A DNA stretch of 64,000 bases, taken from contig JAABQQ010000111.1 in assembly GCA_011391405.1 (NCBI GenBank), positions 1 through 64,000 of the forward strand, given 5' to 3'. The notes beneath the pieces are model-generated. The model was not told where the DNA came from. It saw only the letters and a list, made by a program, of their open reading frames with translations, and searched no databases. This stretch comes from Gammaproteobacteria bacterium (GTDB lineage Bacteria; Pseudomonadota; Gammaproteobacteria; Steroidobacterales; Steroidobacteraceae). The position numbers and the translations under genes were made by a program. This document shows positions 1-9,130 of the stretch, piece by piece (the first letter of the stretch is position 1; every line of letters starts with the position of its first letter).

Positions 1-216
1 GACGAGCGCATTTTTGAGGCCCTGCAGGCGTGGATGGCGCGCGACCGGGACGATCGGGGACTTGGCCTGCCGCCGGACATCGCGTCCCGGCGTGCCCACC
101 TGCTGATGCAGGTCTGGAACGGCCTGGCGGTCAGCGCCGTTCGGCATCCCGATCAGGATCCGGCCGCGATGCTGGAAGTGATCGAGCAGTTCGTGAGTCG
201 GCTCGTCACGCCCTGA
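1..216 (+). CDS. TetR-family regulator, C-terminal fragment (partial)
   Basis: The reading frame is open from the first base of the window to a TGA at 214-216, so only the last 71 residues are present. They are mostly helical, with the segment LLMQVWNGLAVSAVRHPD followed by a Met/Glu-rich helix, which resembles the ligand-binding C-terminal domain of TetR-family repressors. The DNA-binding domain lies outside the window. The gene is co-directional with fadE, about 100 bases upstream of it, so control of fatty-acid degradation is plausible but inferred only from position. The family call is tentative. Confidence 0.5.
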   Translation, partial: DERIFEALQAWMARDRDDRGLGLPPDIASRRAHLLMQVWNGLAVSAVRHPDQDPAAMLEVIEQFVSRLVTP

Positions 217-314
217 GGACCCAGAATCCGGATATTGCGGCGGCGCAGCAATCGGATGCATAGTCGGGCTTCCAGCAGGGCACTTCGCCCCGCTCCACTG
301 CAAGGAACGCAGCA

Positions 315-2804
315 GTGACTACCGCTCTCTGGCTCCTGATTCTCGTCGGCGGCACCCTCTACCTCACCTACCAGCGCGTGTCCCTGCGCGCGGCGACGCT
401 GGCTGCCGGCAGCATCCTCGTCGCCTACTCGGTCATTCGCGCACCCGCGACGCCGTGGCTCGTGACGTTGTGGCTGGTGTTCGGTGCCATGGCGCTGCTC
501 AACGTCGACGCTTTCCGGCTGCGCTTCATCACCAGGCCGTTCCTGAAGACGTACCGCCGCCTGCTGCCGTCGATGTCGGACACGGAACGCGAGGCGCTCG
601 AAGCCGGCACCGTGTGGTGGGACGGCGAACTGTTCACGGGACGCCCCGACTGGCACAAGCTCCTGTCGGCGCAGGCGCCCCGGCTGACGGCAGACGAGCA
701 GGCGTTCATCGACGGTCCGTGCGAAGACCTCTGCCGCATGATCGACGACTGGGACATCACCCACCGTCGCGCCGACCTGCCGCCCGAAGTCTGGGAGTTC
801 CTGAAGCAGAAGGGCTTCTTCGCGATGATCATCCCGAAGCGGTACGGCGGCCTCGAATTCTCCGCCTACGCACACTCCTGCGTGCTGGTGAAACTGGCGA
901 GCCGCAGCGCGACGGTGTCGTCCACGGTAGCCGTGCCGAACTCGCTCGGCCCCGCCGAATTGCTGCTGCATTACGGCACCGAGGAGCAGAAGAACCATTA
1001 CCTGCCGCGACTCGCCCGCGGCGAGGACGTACCCTGCTTCGCACTCACAGCGCCGCGCGCCGGCTCCGACGCCGCATCGATACCCGACACGGGCGTCGTC
1101 TGCCGTGGCGTCTACGGCGGCAAGGAAGTGCTCGGCCTGCGCCTGAATTTCTCGAAGCGCTACATCACGCTCGCGCCGATCGCGACCGTGGTCGGCCTGG
1201 CCTTCAAGCTGTACGACCCCGACAAGCTGCTCGGCGGCGACAGGACCGAGTACGGCATCACCTGCGCGCTGATCCCGCGCGACACGCCGGGACTTGCGAT
1301 CGGCCGTCGTCACTTCCCGCTCAACGTCCCGTTTCAGAACGGGCCGCTGTCCGGCAAGGACGTGTTCATGCCGCTCGACTGCATCATCGGCGGGCCGAAG
1401 ATGGCGGGCCAGGGCTGGCGCATGCTGGTCGAGCAGCTGTCCGTGGGCCGCTGCATCTCGCTGCCGTCGAATGCAGCGGGTGGTGCGAAGGCCGGCATTT
1501 TTGCGTCGGCTGCGTATGCGCGCATCCGCAAGCAGTTCAACCAGCCGGTCGGCAAGTTCGAGGGCGTCGAGGCCGCGCTCACGCGCATGGCGGGCGCTGC
1601 GTACATCGTCGACGCGGCGCGTTCGGTGACGACAGGCGCGATCGACGGCGGTGAGAAGCCGTCCGTGCCCGCCGCAATGCTGAAATACCACTGCACGGAG
1701 TTTGCACGGCAGGTCGCGAACGACGCGATGGACGTGCACGGCGGCAAGGGCATCTGCCTTGGCCCGAAGAACTACCTCGGTCGCGGTTACCAGGTCGTGC
1801 CGGTCGCGATCACGGTCGAGGGTGCAAACATCCTCACGCGCAGCCTCATGATCCTGGGCCAGGGCGCGATCCGCTGCCATCCGTACGTGCTCAGGGAAAT
1901 GAACGCGGCCAAGGAGAAGGACAAGCGCAGGAGCCTGCGCGATTTCGACCAGGCGCTGTTCGGCCACATCGGCTACACGCTGTCCAACGCCGCACGCTCG
2001 TTCGTGATGGCCGTGACGTTCGCGCGGTTCTCGGATGCGCCGGACACCGGCTCGACACGCCGGTACTACCAGCACGTCAACAAGTTCAGTGCGCAGTTCG
2101 CCTTTGCGACGGACATGGCGATGCTGACGCTTGGCGGCTACCTGAAGCAGAAGGAGCACCTGTCGGCCCGCCTCGGCGACGTGCTGTCGTCGCTGTACAT
2201 GGCCTCGATGGTGCTGAAGCACTACGAGAACCAGGGACGGCCGGAGGCGGACCTGCCGCTGGTCGAGTGGAGCTGCCGTACGCTGCTCTACAAGGCGCAG
2301 GAACAGCTGCACGACTTCCTGCGCAACTTCCCGAACCGCTTTATCGCCGGCGCGATGCGGCTCGTCATCTTCCCGCGCGGACGTACGTATTTCGCTGCCA
2401 GCGATCGCCTGGGCCGCGCCATCGTCGAACCGCTGATGATGCCGAGCGCAACGCGCGATCGGCTGGCGTGGGGCATCTATCGCACGGTCGAGCCCGGTAA
2501 TCCGATCGGCCTGCTACAGGAAGCGCTCGAGTTGTCCGTCGCCGCCGAACCACTCGAGAAACGCATCCGCGTCGAAGGCGTGAAGACGGGACTGATCACG
2601 GCGCTCGACCTGCCCGGACAGATCGAGCAGGCGCTGGCGGCCGGACTTATCAATACCGACGAGGCCTCGATGTTGCGCGAGTTCGATCGCAAGGTGATGG
2701 ACATCATCAACGTCGATGATTTCAGCGGCGAGGAACTGATGGCTGCCGTGCAGGCGGAGCCGAAGGAATCTGGCGAGGGCGCGACGAGATTGCAGGTGGC
2801 CTGA
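315..2804 (+). CDS. fadE: Acyl-CoA dehydrogenase, FadE type
   Basis: This 829-residue protein matches the large membrane-anchored FadE class (E. coli FadE is about 814 residues), not the usual 380-residue soluble enzymes. It catalyses the first FAD-dependent dehydrogenation of beta-oxidation at the inner membrane. Two hydrophobic segments lie near residues 3-25 and 45-65. The acyl-CoA dehydrogenase body follows, with typical segments such as FFAMIIPKRYGGLEF, a mid-region FQNGPLSGKDVF, and VEGANILTRSLMI, characteristic of FadE. The start is GTG at 315, preceded by AAGGA at a spacing of 8. The long FadE-specific C-terminal extension is complete. The family call is firm. Confidence 0.95.
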   Translation: MTTALWLLILVGGTLYLTYQRVSLRAATLAAGSILVAYSVIRAPATPWLVTLWLVFGAMALLNVDAFRLRFITRPFLKTYRRLLPSMSDTEREALEAGTVWWDGELFTGRPDWHKLLSAQAPRLTADEQAFIDGPCEDLCRMIDDWDITHRRADLPPEVWEFLKQKGFFAMIIPKRYGGLEFSAYAHSCVLVKLASRSATVSSTVAVPNSLGPAELLLHYGTEEQKNHYLPRLARGEDVPCFALTAPRAGSDAASIPDTGVVCRGVYGGKEVLGLRLNFSKRYITLAPIATVVGLAFKLYDPDKLLGGDRTEYGITCALIPRDTPGLAIGRRHFPLNVPFQNGPLSGKDVFMPLDCIIGGPKMAGQGWRMLVEQLSVGRCISLPSNAAGGAKAGIFASAAYARIRKQFNQPVGKFEGVEAALTRMAGAAYIVDAARSVTTGAIDGGEKPSVPAAMLKYHCTEFARQVANDAMDVHGGKGICLGPKNYLGRGYQVVPVAITVEGANILTRSLMILGQGAIRCHPYVLREMNAAKEKDKRRSLRDFDQALFGHIGYTLSNAARSFVMAVTFARFSDAPDTGSTRRYYQHVNKFSAQFAFATDMAMLTLGGYLKQKEHLSARLGDVLSSLYMASMVLKHYENQGRPEADLPLVEWSCRTLLYKAQEQLHDFLRNFPNRFIAGAMRLVIFPRGRTYFAASDRLGRAIVEPLMMPSATRDRLAWGIYRTVEPGNPIGLLQEALELSVAAEPLEKRIRVEGVKTGLITALDLPGQIEQALAAGLINTDEASMLREFDRKVMDIINVDDFSGEELMAAVQAEPKESGEGATRLQVA

Positions 2805-2849
2805 GAACGACCGCCTGCGTTCGTACCGCAACGCTCTCTTGCCTGCCCC

Positions 2850-3581
2850 TCAGATCGCGACGGTCAGATTGATCCACCAGTCAGGCAGGTAAGGGATCAC
2901 CAGGGCTTCGAGGCGTTTGTCCCAGTTCATCAGGATGGCAATGCCCAGCAGGACGAGCAGGACACCGAAGCCAGTCTTGAGGGACTTGATATGGCTCAGC
3001 ACCCAGCCGCGCATGCGGACGAATCCGGCCCGCGACGCGTAGGCGGCGCCAATCAGCGGTACCGCCGCACCCAGGCCGAACGCCCCCAGGATCATGGTCC
3101 CGCGCAGGGCTCCCCCTTCGCTGGCCACGAGGGTGATCGCCGAAATCAGCAGGGGACCTGAACACGGGCTCCAGACCAGCCCGAGCAATCCCCCCAGCAG
3201 GAAGGAGCCGGCCAGGGAGGTCGCGTTGATCCGGCTCGACAAGCCATCGGCCCCGCTCGCCAGCGGCGTCATGAGGCGGGTGAAGTGCTCGTTCAGCGCC
3301 GGCACCAGCATCACCGCCCCCAGCAGCAGCAACAGCCAGCCCCCGACGAACCGGACGCTTTCCCCATCGATCCCCAGCACGGGACCGGCCACGCCGAGCA
3401 GCAGACCGATCAGGGCAAACGAGGCCACCATGCCCAGCCCCATGAACAGCGGACCGGCACGGTTCGCCTGCAGGCTGCCGCCCACCACCAGTGGCAGGAG
3501 CGGAAAGACACAGGGATTGAGCGTCGACAGGCCGCCGGCGGCAAGCGCAAGCAACAGGTGACCGAAGGAAGCGGCTTCCAC
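2850..3581 (-). CDS. CcdA/DsbD-like transmembrane thiol transporter
   Basis: This 243-residue polytopic protein of about six membrane helices belongs to the CcdA/DsbD-beta family, which carries electrons from cytoplasmic thioredoxin across the inner membrane. The two cysteines expected of the family are visible: NPCVFPLLP in the first helix and WSPCSGPLL in the fourth. The start is GTG at 3581, six bases after the stop of the thioredoxin-like gene, so the two are probably co-transcribed. The natural partner for the transferred electrons is that secreted thioredoxin. It is shorter than DsbD because the alpha and gamma domains are absent; the neighbour may replace the gamma domain. Confidence 0.88.
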   Translation of the reverse strand: MEAASFGHLLLALAAGGLSTLNPCVFPLLPLVVGGSLQANRAGPLFMGLGMVASFALIGLLLGVAGPVLGIDGESVRFVGGWLLLLLGAVMLVPALNEHFTRLMTPLASGADGLSSRINATSLAGSFLLGGLLGLVWSPCSGPLLISAITLVASEGGALRGTMILGAFGLGAAVPLIGAAYASRAGFVRMRGWVLSHIKSLKTGFGVLLVLLGIAILMNWDKRLEALVIPYLPDWWINLTVAI

Positions 3582-3587
3582 GGCCGG

Positions 3588-3977
3588 TCAGAGGGCCGTC
3601 ACCAAGGCGGCCTTGATCTTCTCGGGCTTGGTTTCGCCGCCGATGCGGGCGGTTTCCTTGCTGCCCCGGAAAACCACGACCACCGACTGCGACCTCACGT
3701 TCATGGCCTTCTTCAGTTCCCGCTCGGTGTCGTAGTTGGCGACCAGCAGGGTGATGCCCTTGAGTTGCGGATCGCCTCGCAGGCCGTTGAAAGCCTTTTC
3801 CTGCGCCTTGCAGGTCGGACACCAGTCGGCATGGAAATGCACGGCGACCGGCTTGCCGGAGGCCTGCGCTTGCTGCAATGCGTTCGCCGTGTAGGGTTGA
3901 ATGTCGAGTGCCCGGGCCAGGCCGGAGATGGCCAGCAGCAGGACGAACACTGGAATCATCAGCTTGCGGGCGTGCAT
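3588..3977 (-). CDS. Secreted thioredoxin-like protein
   Basis: The 129-residue product has a signal peptide (MHARKLMIPVFVLLLAISG, cleavage likely after ARA) and a thioredoxin fold with the redox motif WCPTCKA. An upstream extension is open, but the ATG at 3977 is chosen because GGAG precedes it at good spacing and the signal peptide begins there. It probably reduces or monitors periplasmic disulfides, receiving electrons from the CcdA-like protein encoded immediately downstream. The CPTC active site differs from CGPC of TrxA. Its specific target is unknown. Confidence 0.88.
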   Translation of the reverse strand: MHARKLMIPVFVLLLAISGLARALDIQPYTANALQQAQASGKPVAVHFHADWCPTCKAQEKAFNGLRGDPQLKGITLLVANYDTERELKKAMNVRSQSVVVVFRGSKETARIGGETKPEKIKAALVTAL

Positions 3978-4102
3978 GTGGTTTTCTCCATTGCCGTTGC
4001 TGCTATGTATCAGTCTGACAGGCCGGGCAGTTCTTACAATCCCTCGAGCGTCAGCGCCTTGCCATTGCGGATGCCGACGAAGCCACGCGCGGGATCCTGT
4101 TC

Positions 4103-4888
4103 TCACTCACCGAGCAGGAAGTTGAGCACTTGCTGATTGAACTCCCCCGCCGCGCCGATGTTCGACAGGTGCGCCGTCGGCAACTCGAGGCACCGCGCCT
4201 GCGGGATCGTCGACGCCCACTCCCGCGCCGCTGCGGGCGTCGGTGCGGGATCGAACTTGCCCGCGATGACGAGCGTCGGTGCCGTGATGCGCGCCAGGTC
4301 CGCGCGCTGATCCATGTCCCGCAGGGCCTCGCAGCAACCGATGTAGCCGCCCAGCGGCGTTTGCAGCAGCGTCTGTCTGATCCGCTCGACGGTCACGGCC
4401 TGGCGCGTGATCGCGTCTGCGGCAAACCAGCGTTGGATGATGGCGTCGACCAGTGCGGTCATGCCTTCGCGCCGGATGGTCGCGATGCGTGCATCCATGG
4501 CTTCGGGGGGACCAAGCCACGGTGTGGTATTGCAAAGCACCAGCCGATCAATGCGCGTGGCTACGTGCACAGCGAGCCACATGCCCGTTGCGCCGCCCAT
4601 CGACAGTCCGCAGAAATGAGCGCGCGCAATTCCCAGCGTGTCGAGCAGTCCGACCACGTCAGTACCCAGCTGGTCGATCGTGTATGGACCGGGTGGCACC
4701 GCTGATCCGCCATGCCCGCGCGTGTCATAGCGCAGGACGCGGAATTCACGGCTGAACACCGCGACCTGCGGCTCCCACATGTCGAGCGCGGCACCAAGCG
4801 AGTTCGACAGCACCAGCCAGGGCGCACTGTCCGACCCGTCGATCCGGGCGTGCAGGTCGATGCCATTGACGTGGAACATCCGGTCCAT
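4103..4888 (-). CDS. pcaD: 3-oxoadipate enol-lactonase (alpha/beta hydrolase)
   Basis: The 261-residue alpha/beta hydrolase carries the nucleophile elbow GLSMGG, the acid in GKFDPAP and the terminal histidine in TAHLSN. Length and pattern match PcaD, which hydrolyses 3-oxoadipate enol-lactone in the beta-ketoadipate pathway of protocatechuate and catechol breakdown. The ATG at 4888 is preferred, with ATG 4879 as an alternative; the longer open frame upstream overlaps the divergent gene and has no family similarity. No other pca gene is visible, so a related lactonase or esterase activity is possible. The frame stays open for 22 codons after the stop, treated here as chance. Confidence 0.8.
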   Translation of the reverse strand: MDRMFHVNGIDLHARIDGSDSAPWLVLSNSLGAALDMWEPQVAVFSREFRVLRYDTRGHGGSAVPPGPYTIDQLGTDVVGLLDTLGIARAHFCGLSMGGATGMWLAVHVATRIDRLVLCNTTPWLGPPEAMDARIATIRREGMTALVDAIIQRWFAADAITRQAVTVERIRQTLLQTPLGGYIGCCEALRDMDQRADLARITAPTLVIAGKFDPAPTPAAAREWASTIPQARCLELPTAHLSNIGAAGEFNQQVLNFLLGE

Positions 4889-5012
4889 CGTGCAACTCGC
4901 GTTCGTTTCCCGGGCCTTGCGCAGCAGCGCGGCGGCAGTGCGCAGATGATACCGCCGGGTATGAAATGCCGTCACGAAGCCATCCTGCCGCGCCGCCGCT
5001 TGCGCTACCCTT

Positions 5013-6512
5013 GTGCCCGTGACCCCCGACGACGACAACGAGACCGTACTGTACGAGGTCAATCTCGACGCGGACGCCGCGATCGCGGGACCGTTCGACA
5101 CCTGGCTGCGCGACCACATCGCGGACGTGCTGCAGTTCGACGGGTTCCTGTCGGCGGAAATTCTCGACGACGACACCGCATCGGACGGTCGCATCCGACG
5201 CATCGTGCAGTACCGCCTGCGCAACCAGGCGGCGCTCGATGCCTACCTGCGCGACCATGCCCCCCGGATGCGGACTCAGGGAGTCGAGAAGTTCGGCGAA
5301 CGCTACACCGCAGAACGGCGAGTCCTGGCGCACCGGGAAGAGTTCATCCGCGGCGCATTCTCGACCGAGAACTGCCTCAACTGCGGCGAGGTGCTGCGCG
5401 GCCAGCACTGTTCGCATTGCGGTCAGCGCGCGAAAGTGCGAGTGCTCTCGCTCGGCACGCTGCTGCGCGACCTCCTCGGCGACATCACGAACTTCGACTC
5501 GCGCATCTGGCGCACGCTGAAGCCCATGGCGTTCAGCCCCGGCACGCTTACCGTCGAGTACCTGCGCGGGCGGCGCACGCACTATTCGCCGCCGTTCCGC
5601 ATGTACCTGATCCTGAGCGTTGCTTTCTTCCTGCTGACGACGGTCGGCGGCGGCAGTCCGGGAGACGCGCTCAATTTCGACGTTGGCAATGACGGCGACG
5701 GCGGCGCGAACCTGACCCTGGGGCCCGGCGAGAAGGCGTCGCCCGCACCGGGCAAGGGTGTGCCCGCGCCGGGCAACGCCGGCCCGAAGGAAGCACCGGC
5801 AACTGCGGCGCCGAGCACGGCGGCGGGAGCGCCGCAGCTCGATCCACAGCGGCAGCGAATCGTCGACGAAATCGTCAAGCGCATCCCGGACCGCGCGGAC
5901 CGGGCACGGGCGCGCGCTGAACTCGAAAAGGAATTCGGCGCATTGACCCCCGCCCAGATGGCGCCGGTGCAGCGGCTCGTGGACGATCCCTGCAGCCCGG
6001 AGAACCTCAAGATCGGCTTCGGGCCCGCGGGCAAGAAAACCGAAGAGCGGGCGCGCGACGCCTGCCGCAAGATCGCCGCCGACGGCAAGGGCTTCGGTCG
6101 CGCCGTCTACGAGAACATCCCGAAGATGATGTTCATTTTCCTGCCGCTGATCGCGGTGGTGATGGTCGTGCTGTACCTCGGATCCGGTCGCTACTATGTC
6201 GAGCACCTGTTGTTCTTCGTGCACTTCCACGCGTTCTTCTTCCTGAGCGGTATCGCGATACTGCTGCTCGAGCGCTTATCGACGCTGTTTGCTGACACCA
6301 CGGCAGGATCGGGCCTGAGAGCGGTCGAGAGCATCCTGACCGCCGTCCTCGTGTTCTATGTTCCTTACTACCTTTTCCGCGCCATGCGGCGCGTCTACGG
6401 GCAGGGCCGGATCGTGACGCTGGTGAAGTATTCTTTGCTCGGCATCGGTTACCTCTTCTTCATGACGCTGACCGTCCTGGGGCTGCTCGCCTACACCGCG
6501 CTCACCCTCTGA
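5013..6512 (+). CDS. DUF4286-DUF3667 fusion membrane protein
   Basis: The first 100 or so residues (VLYEVNLDADAAI onward, with FDGFLSAEIL) match the small DUF4286 family. The rest carries a zinc-ribbon-like pair CLNCGEVLRGQHCSHCGQ and the RDLLGDITNFDSRIWRTLKP segment typical of DUF3667, followed by membrane helices near residues 190-210, 370-390, 395-420, 440-460 and 475-495. A low-complexity Pro/Ala/Gly linker lies between the first and second helix. GTG 5013 is the start used; GTG 5019 is also possible. Neither domain has an established biochemical role. The gene is followed after 25 bases by dinB. Confidence 0.82.
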   Translation: MPVTPDDDNETVLYEVNLDADAAIAGPFDTWLRDHIADVLQFDGFLSAEILDDDTASDGRIRRIVQYRLRNQAALDAYLRDHAPRMRTQGVEKFGERYTAERRVLAHREEFIRGAFSTENCLNCGEVLRGQHCSHCGQRAKVRVLSLGTLLRDLLGDITNFDSRIWRTLKPMAFSPGTLTVEYLRGRRTHYSPPFRMYLILSVAFFLLTTVGGGSPGDALNFDVGNDGDGGANLTLGPGEKASPAPGKGVPAPGNAGPKEAPATAAPSTAAGAPQLDPQRQRIVDEIVKRIPDRADRARARAELEKEFGALTPAQMAPVQRLVDDPCSPENLKIGFGPAGKKTEERARDACRKIAADGKGFGRAVYENIPKMMFIFLPLIAVVMVVLYLGSGRYYVEHLLFFVHFHAFFFLSGIAILLLERLSTLFADTTAGSGLRAVESILTAVLVFYVPYYLFRAMRRVYGQGRIVTLVKYSLLGIGYLFFMTLTVLGLLAYTALTL

Positions 6513-6537
6513 CGGCCGGGCCACGAGCCGCGCCCGC

Positions 6538-7713
6538 ATGAAGGCTGTCCGTTCCATCCTGCACGTTGATATGGATGCGTTCTATGCGTCCGTCGAGCAG
6601 CGTGACCACCCTGAACTGCGCGGCAGGCCCGTCATCGTCGGTGGCGGCGGCAATCGTGGCGTCGTCGCAGCCGCGAGCTACGAAGTCCGCAAGTTCGGCG
6701 TGCACTCGGCAATGCCGACACGTGAAGCGCTGCGCCGTTGCCCCGACGCGATCGTGGTCCACCCGCGCATCGGTCATTACAGCGCGGTGTCGCAACAGAT
6801 CTTCGCCGTGTTCCATGAGTTCACGCCGCTGGTGCAGGGGCTATCGCTCGACGAGGCATTCCTCGACGTGACCGCGAGCGAGAGAGCGCTCGGCAACGCT
6901 GAGCACATTGCGCGTGAAATCAAGCACCGCATCCGCGAGCGGACGGAACTCACTGCGTCCGTGGGCGTTGCGCCTAACAAGCTGGTCGCCAAGATCGCCT
7001 CCGACCTGCGCAAGCCGGACGGCCTCGTCATCGTGCGCGAAGCGGACGTGCGCGACCTGCTCGATCCGCTTCCCATTCGAAAAATGTTCGGCCTCGGCGC
7101 CAGGACGGCGCCGAAAGTCGAGGCGCTCGGCATCCACACGCTGGGTGATCTGCGCCAGGCTGCGCCTTCTCGGCTGCGACCCTTGTTCGGCCGCTACACC
7201 GAACGCCTGCAGCAACGCGCGGCCGGCATCGATGATCGTCCGGTGATTCCGGACGTCGACGAAAAGCAGATCAGTGCAGAAGAAACCTTCGACACCGACA
7301 TTGCCGATCCCGCGCGACTGCATGCGGAAATCGTCCGGTTGGCGGACAAGGCGGTCTCGCGGCTGCGCGCGAAGAAGCTCACGGGCGGGTGCGTGACGGT
7401 GAAGATCCGCCGCGGCGACTTCACGACCTACACGCGCCAGCGGCAAGTGGAACCACGCACGCAGGAAACGCGAGTCGTGGCGCGGATCGCAGCTGAACTG
7501 CTCGACGGGTGGCGCAAGACGCAACCGCAAGCCGCACTGCGGTTGCTCGGTGTCGGCGTCAGCGACCTCGGTGAAGAAGTGCAGGCCGACCTGTTCGGCG
7601 CGCCAGAGTCCACGCGCAACCGGCAGCTCGATGCGACGGTGGATGCCGTGCGTGAGAAGTTCGGTTCCGTCGCACTGCGACCCGCCAGCACGATCGTCAA
7701 GCCGCATGAGTGA
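6538..7713 (+). CDS. dinB: DNA polymerase IV
   Basis: The 391-residue Y-family translesion polymerase has the catalytic motifs HVDMDAFYASVEQ (metal aspartate near residue 10) and SLDEAFLDVT, plus the helix-hairpin-helix segment FGLGARTAPKVEALGI and a C-terminal little-finger domain. It inserts nucleotides opposite damaged bases and extends misaligned primers. Translation starts at ATG 6538. It is somewhat longer than E. coli DinB (351 residues) because of a C-terminal extension. No LexA-type operator is obvious in the 25-base gap upstream, so it may be co-transcribed with the preceding membrane protein. Confidence 0.95.
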   Translation: MKAVRSILHVDMDAFYASVEQRDHPELRGRPVIVGGGGNRGVVAAASYEVRKFGVHSAMPTREALRRCPDAIVVHPRIGHYSAVSQQIFAVFHEFTPLVQGLSLDEAFLDVTASERALGNAEHIAREIKHRIRERTELTASVGVAPNKLVAKIASDLRKPDGLVIVREADVRDLLDPLPIRKMFGLGARTAPKVEALGIHTLGDLRQAAPSRLRPLFGRYTERLQQRAAGIDDRPVIPDVDEKQISAEETFDTDIADPARLHAEIVRLADKAVSRLRAKKLTGGCVTVKIRRGDFTTYTRQRQVEPRTQETRVVARIAAELLDGWRKTQPQAALRLLGVGVSDLGEEVQADLFGAPESTRNRQLDATVDAVREKFGSVALRPASTIVKPHE

Positions 7714-7716
7714 ACG

Positions 7717-8979
7717 TCATTGCACGCGTTCGAGCACGATCTCCGGGAGTTCCAATGAAACGAGACTCGTGGCGGCACCGGCCACCGGCAGCATGAACTC
7801 GACCGGTGCCGGCAGGCCGGACCCGAGGTAGCGGGTTTCGGTCAGTGCGATCAGTTCGATGTCCGCGGTGCTGTCGTTTTCGCGCGCATACAGTTTGCCG
7901 GCTTCTCGGCGCACCATGATCGTCCAGTTGGCTCCGTCGGATCGGTAGGTGCCTGGCAAGCGCTCGAGCACGGTTGCCGCCACCGGCACGCTCTTCGGCA
8001 GCACCAGGTGGTTGTGCTCGCCGAACGGGTGTTCCTGCTCACAGACCGCGCAATGGCGGGAATCACCGACGTTGCTGACGTAGTGCGCCACGGGGTAGAC
8101 GTCGCCCAGCGCATCGTAGATGGCGCCGAGGTCTTGATCCGTAAGACCGCTGAACGCCGTCCACGGCATGATCGGATGCAGCGATTTGCCCTTGCCGGTG
8201 CGCATCACGGCAATGAAAGTCTCCTTCGGATAAGCGACGCCGGATTCGTGTCGCGTGAGATTGCTGCTGAATGCGGTGCGCGTGCCGCGGACGATTTCGT
8301 TGCCCCCCGCGAGCAGGCCTGGGTTGCGAGGCGCCTCCCACGCCGAATGACATCCCGTGCAGTCGGCGACACCGATCAGGTAGCGGCCAAGCGCTTTCGA
8401 GTCGCCGGGAGCGGGGCCAGCGACCGGCGCTGTAATCGGCTGCGGACTTCTGGCGTTGGCGGCCTGCTCGTCGGCGGGCAGGACGGTCCGCGGCAGGGCG
8501 TTGCGCACCGGCGGCAAGGCTCGCAGGTAGACGATGACGGACGCGAGATCCTCATCTGACAGACCCGCGAACGACTGGTACCACATGCCCCAGTACAGGG
8601 CCCGGCCATCGTGCCCGATCCCCTCGCGAATGGCCCGGGCCAGCATGTCGTCGGTCCAGCCGCCGGCTCCCGTCTCGACGTCCGGCGTGATGTTGGGCGC
8701 TACGACCCGCCGGTCACCGCGCTCACTCAACAGCGCGCCAGCGCCCTTTCTGCCGGCGACAGGCGGTGCGCCCGGTGCATCCCAGTCGCGTTCCGAGTGA
8801 CAGACGAAGCACTGCAGCAGGTGTTCGGTCAGGTACTGCCCGCGCCCCAGGCGGGCCGGGCCTGACTCGAATGTGCGGTCGGTCAGCGGCCGCGCCCGCG
8901 GGTAACCCTGCTCCGCGGCCCCGACAACCGGCAGGACGGCGAGACTGGTCAGCAGTAACAGCAGCAAGCGCTTGGCCAT
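7717..8979 (-). CDS. Di-haem c-type cytochrome with C-terminal extension
   Basis: The 420-residue secreted protein starts at ATG 8979, which has AAGGGA upstream, and carries a signal peptide rich in Leu ending near VVGAAEQ. Two CXXCH haem sites are visible, CFVCHSE and CTGCHSA, in two cytochrome c domains resembling the membrane-bound dehydrogenase cytochrome subunits. A third pair, CAVCEQEH, lacks the histidine and should not bind haem in the usual way. The C-terminal 80 residues (LPGTYRSDGANWTIMVRR) look like a small beta-barrel domain of the DUF3471 type. It is convergent with dinB. The electron donor is unknown; no dehydrogenase subunit is adjacent. Confidence 0.85.
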   Translation of the reverse strand: MAKRLLLLLLTSLAVLPVVGAAEQGYPRARPLTDRTFESGPARLGRGQYLTEHLLQCFVCHSERDWDAPGAPPVAGRKGAGALLSERGDRRVVAPNITPDVETGAGGWTDDMLARAIREGIGHDGRALYWGMWYQSFAGLSDEDLASVIVYLRALPPVRNALPRTVLPADEQAANARSPQPITAPVAGPAPGDSKALGRYLIGVADCTGCHSAWEAPRNPGLLAGGNEIVRGTRTAFSSNLTRHESGVAYPKETFIAVMRTGKGKSLHPIMPWTAFSGLTDQDLGAIYDALGDVYPVAHYVSNVGDSRHCAVCEQEHPFGEHNHLVLPKSVPVAATVLERLPGTYRSDGANWTIMVRREAGKLYARENDSTADIELIALTETRYLGSGLPAPVEFMLPVAGAATSLVSLELPEIVLERVQ

Positions 8980-9130
8980 CGATCCCTTCACCCAGCCCGG
9001 GCTCGGTCCGGAATGTAGCAGCACTGCCTCGATCGAGGTTCGGTCGACCCGCCGGGGATGAGGGGTGAGCGCTGGTCGAGGATCAGGCATCATTGGCGTC
9101 CCCCGCCGGTCACGGCAGGCCTAACCCCGC

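Noticed and set aside
153..2312. A long open frame antisense to fadE (about 700 codons)
   Set aside because: It mirrors fadE codon bias in GC-rich DNA, shows no recognisable domain and overlaps a clearly real gene.
4034..4102. An in-frame 22-codon tail after the pcaD stop, ending in GKALTLEGL
   Set aside because: The known PcaD family ends at the annotated stop; with no stop-codon context suggesting read-through, the open tail is most simply chance.
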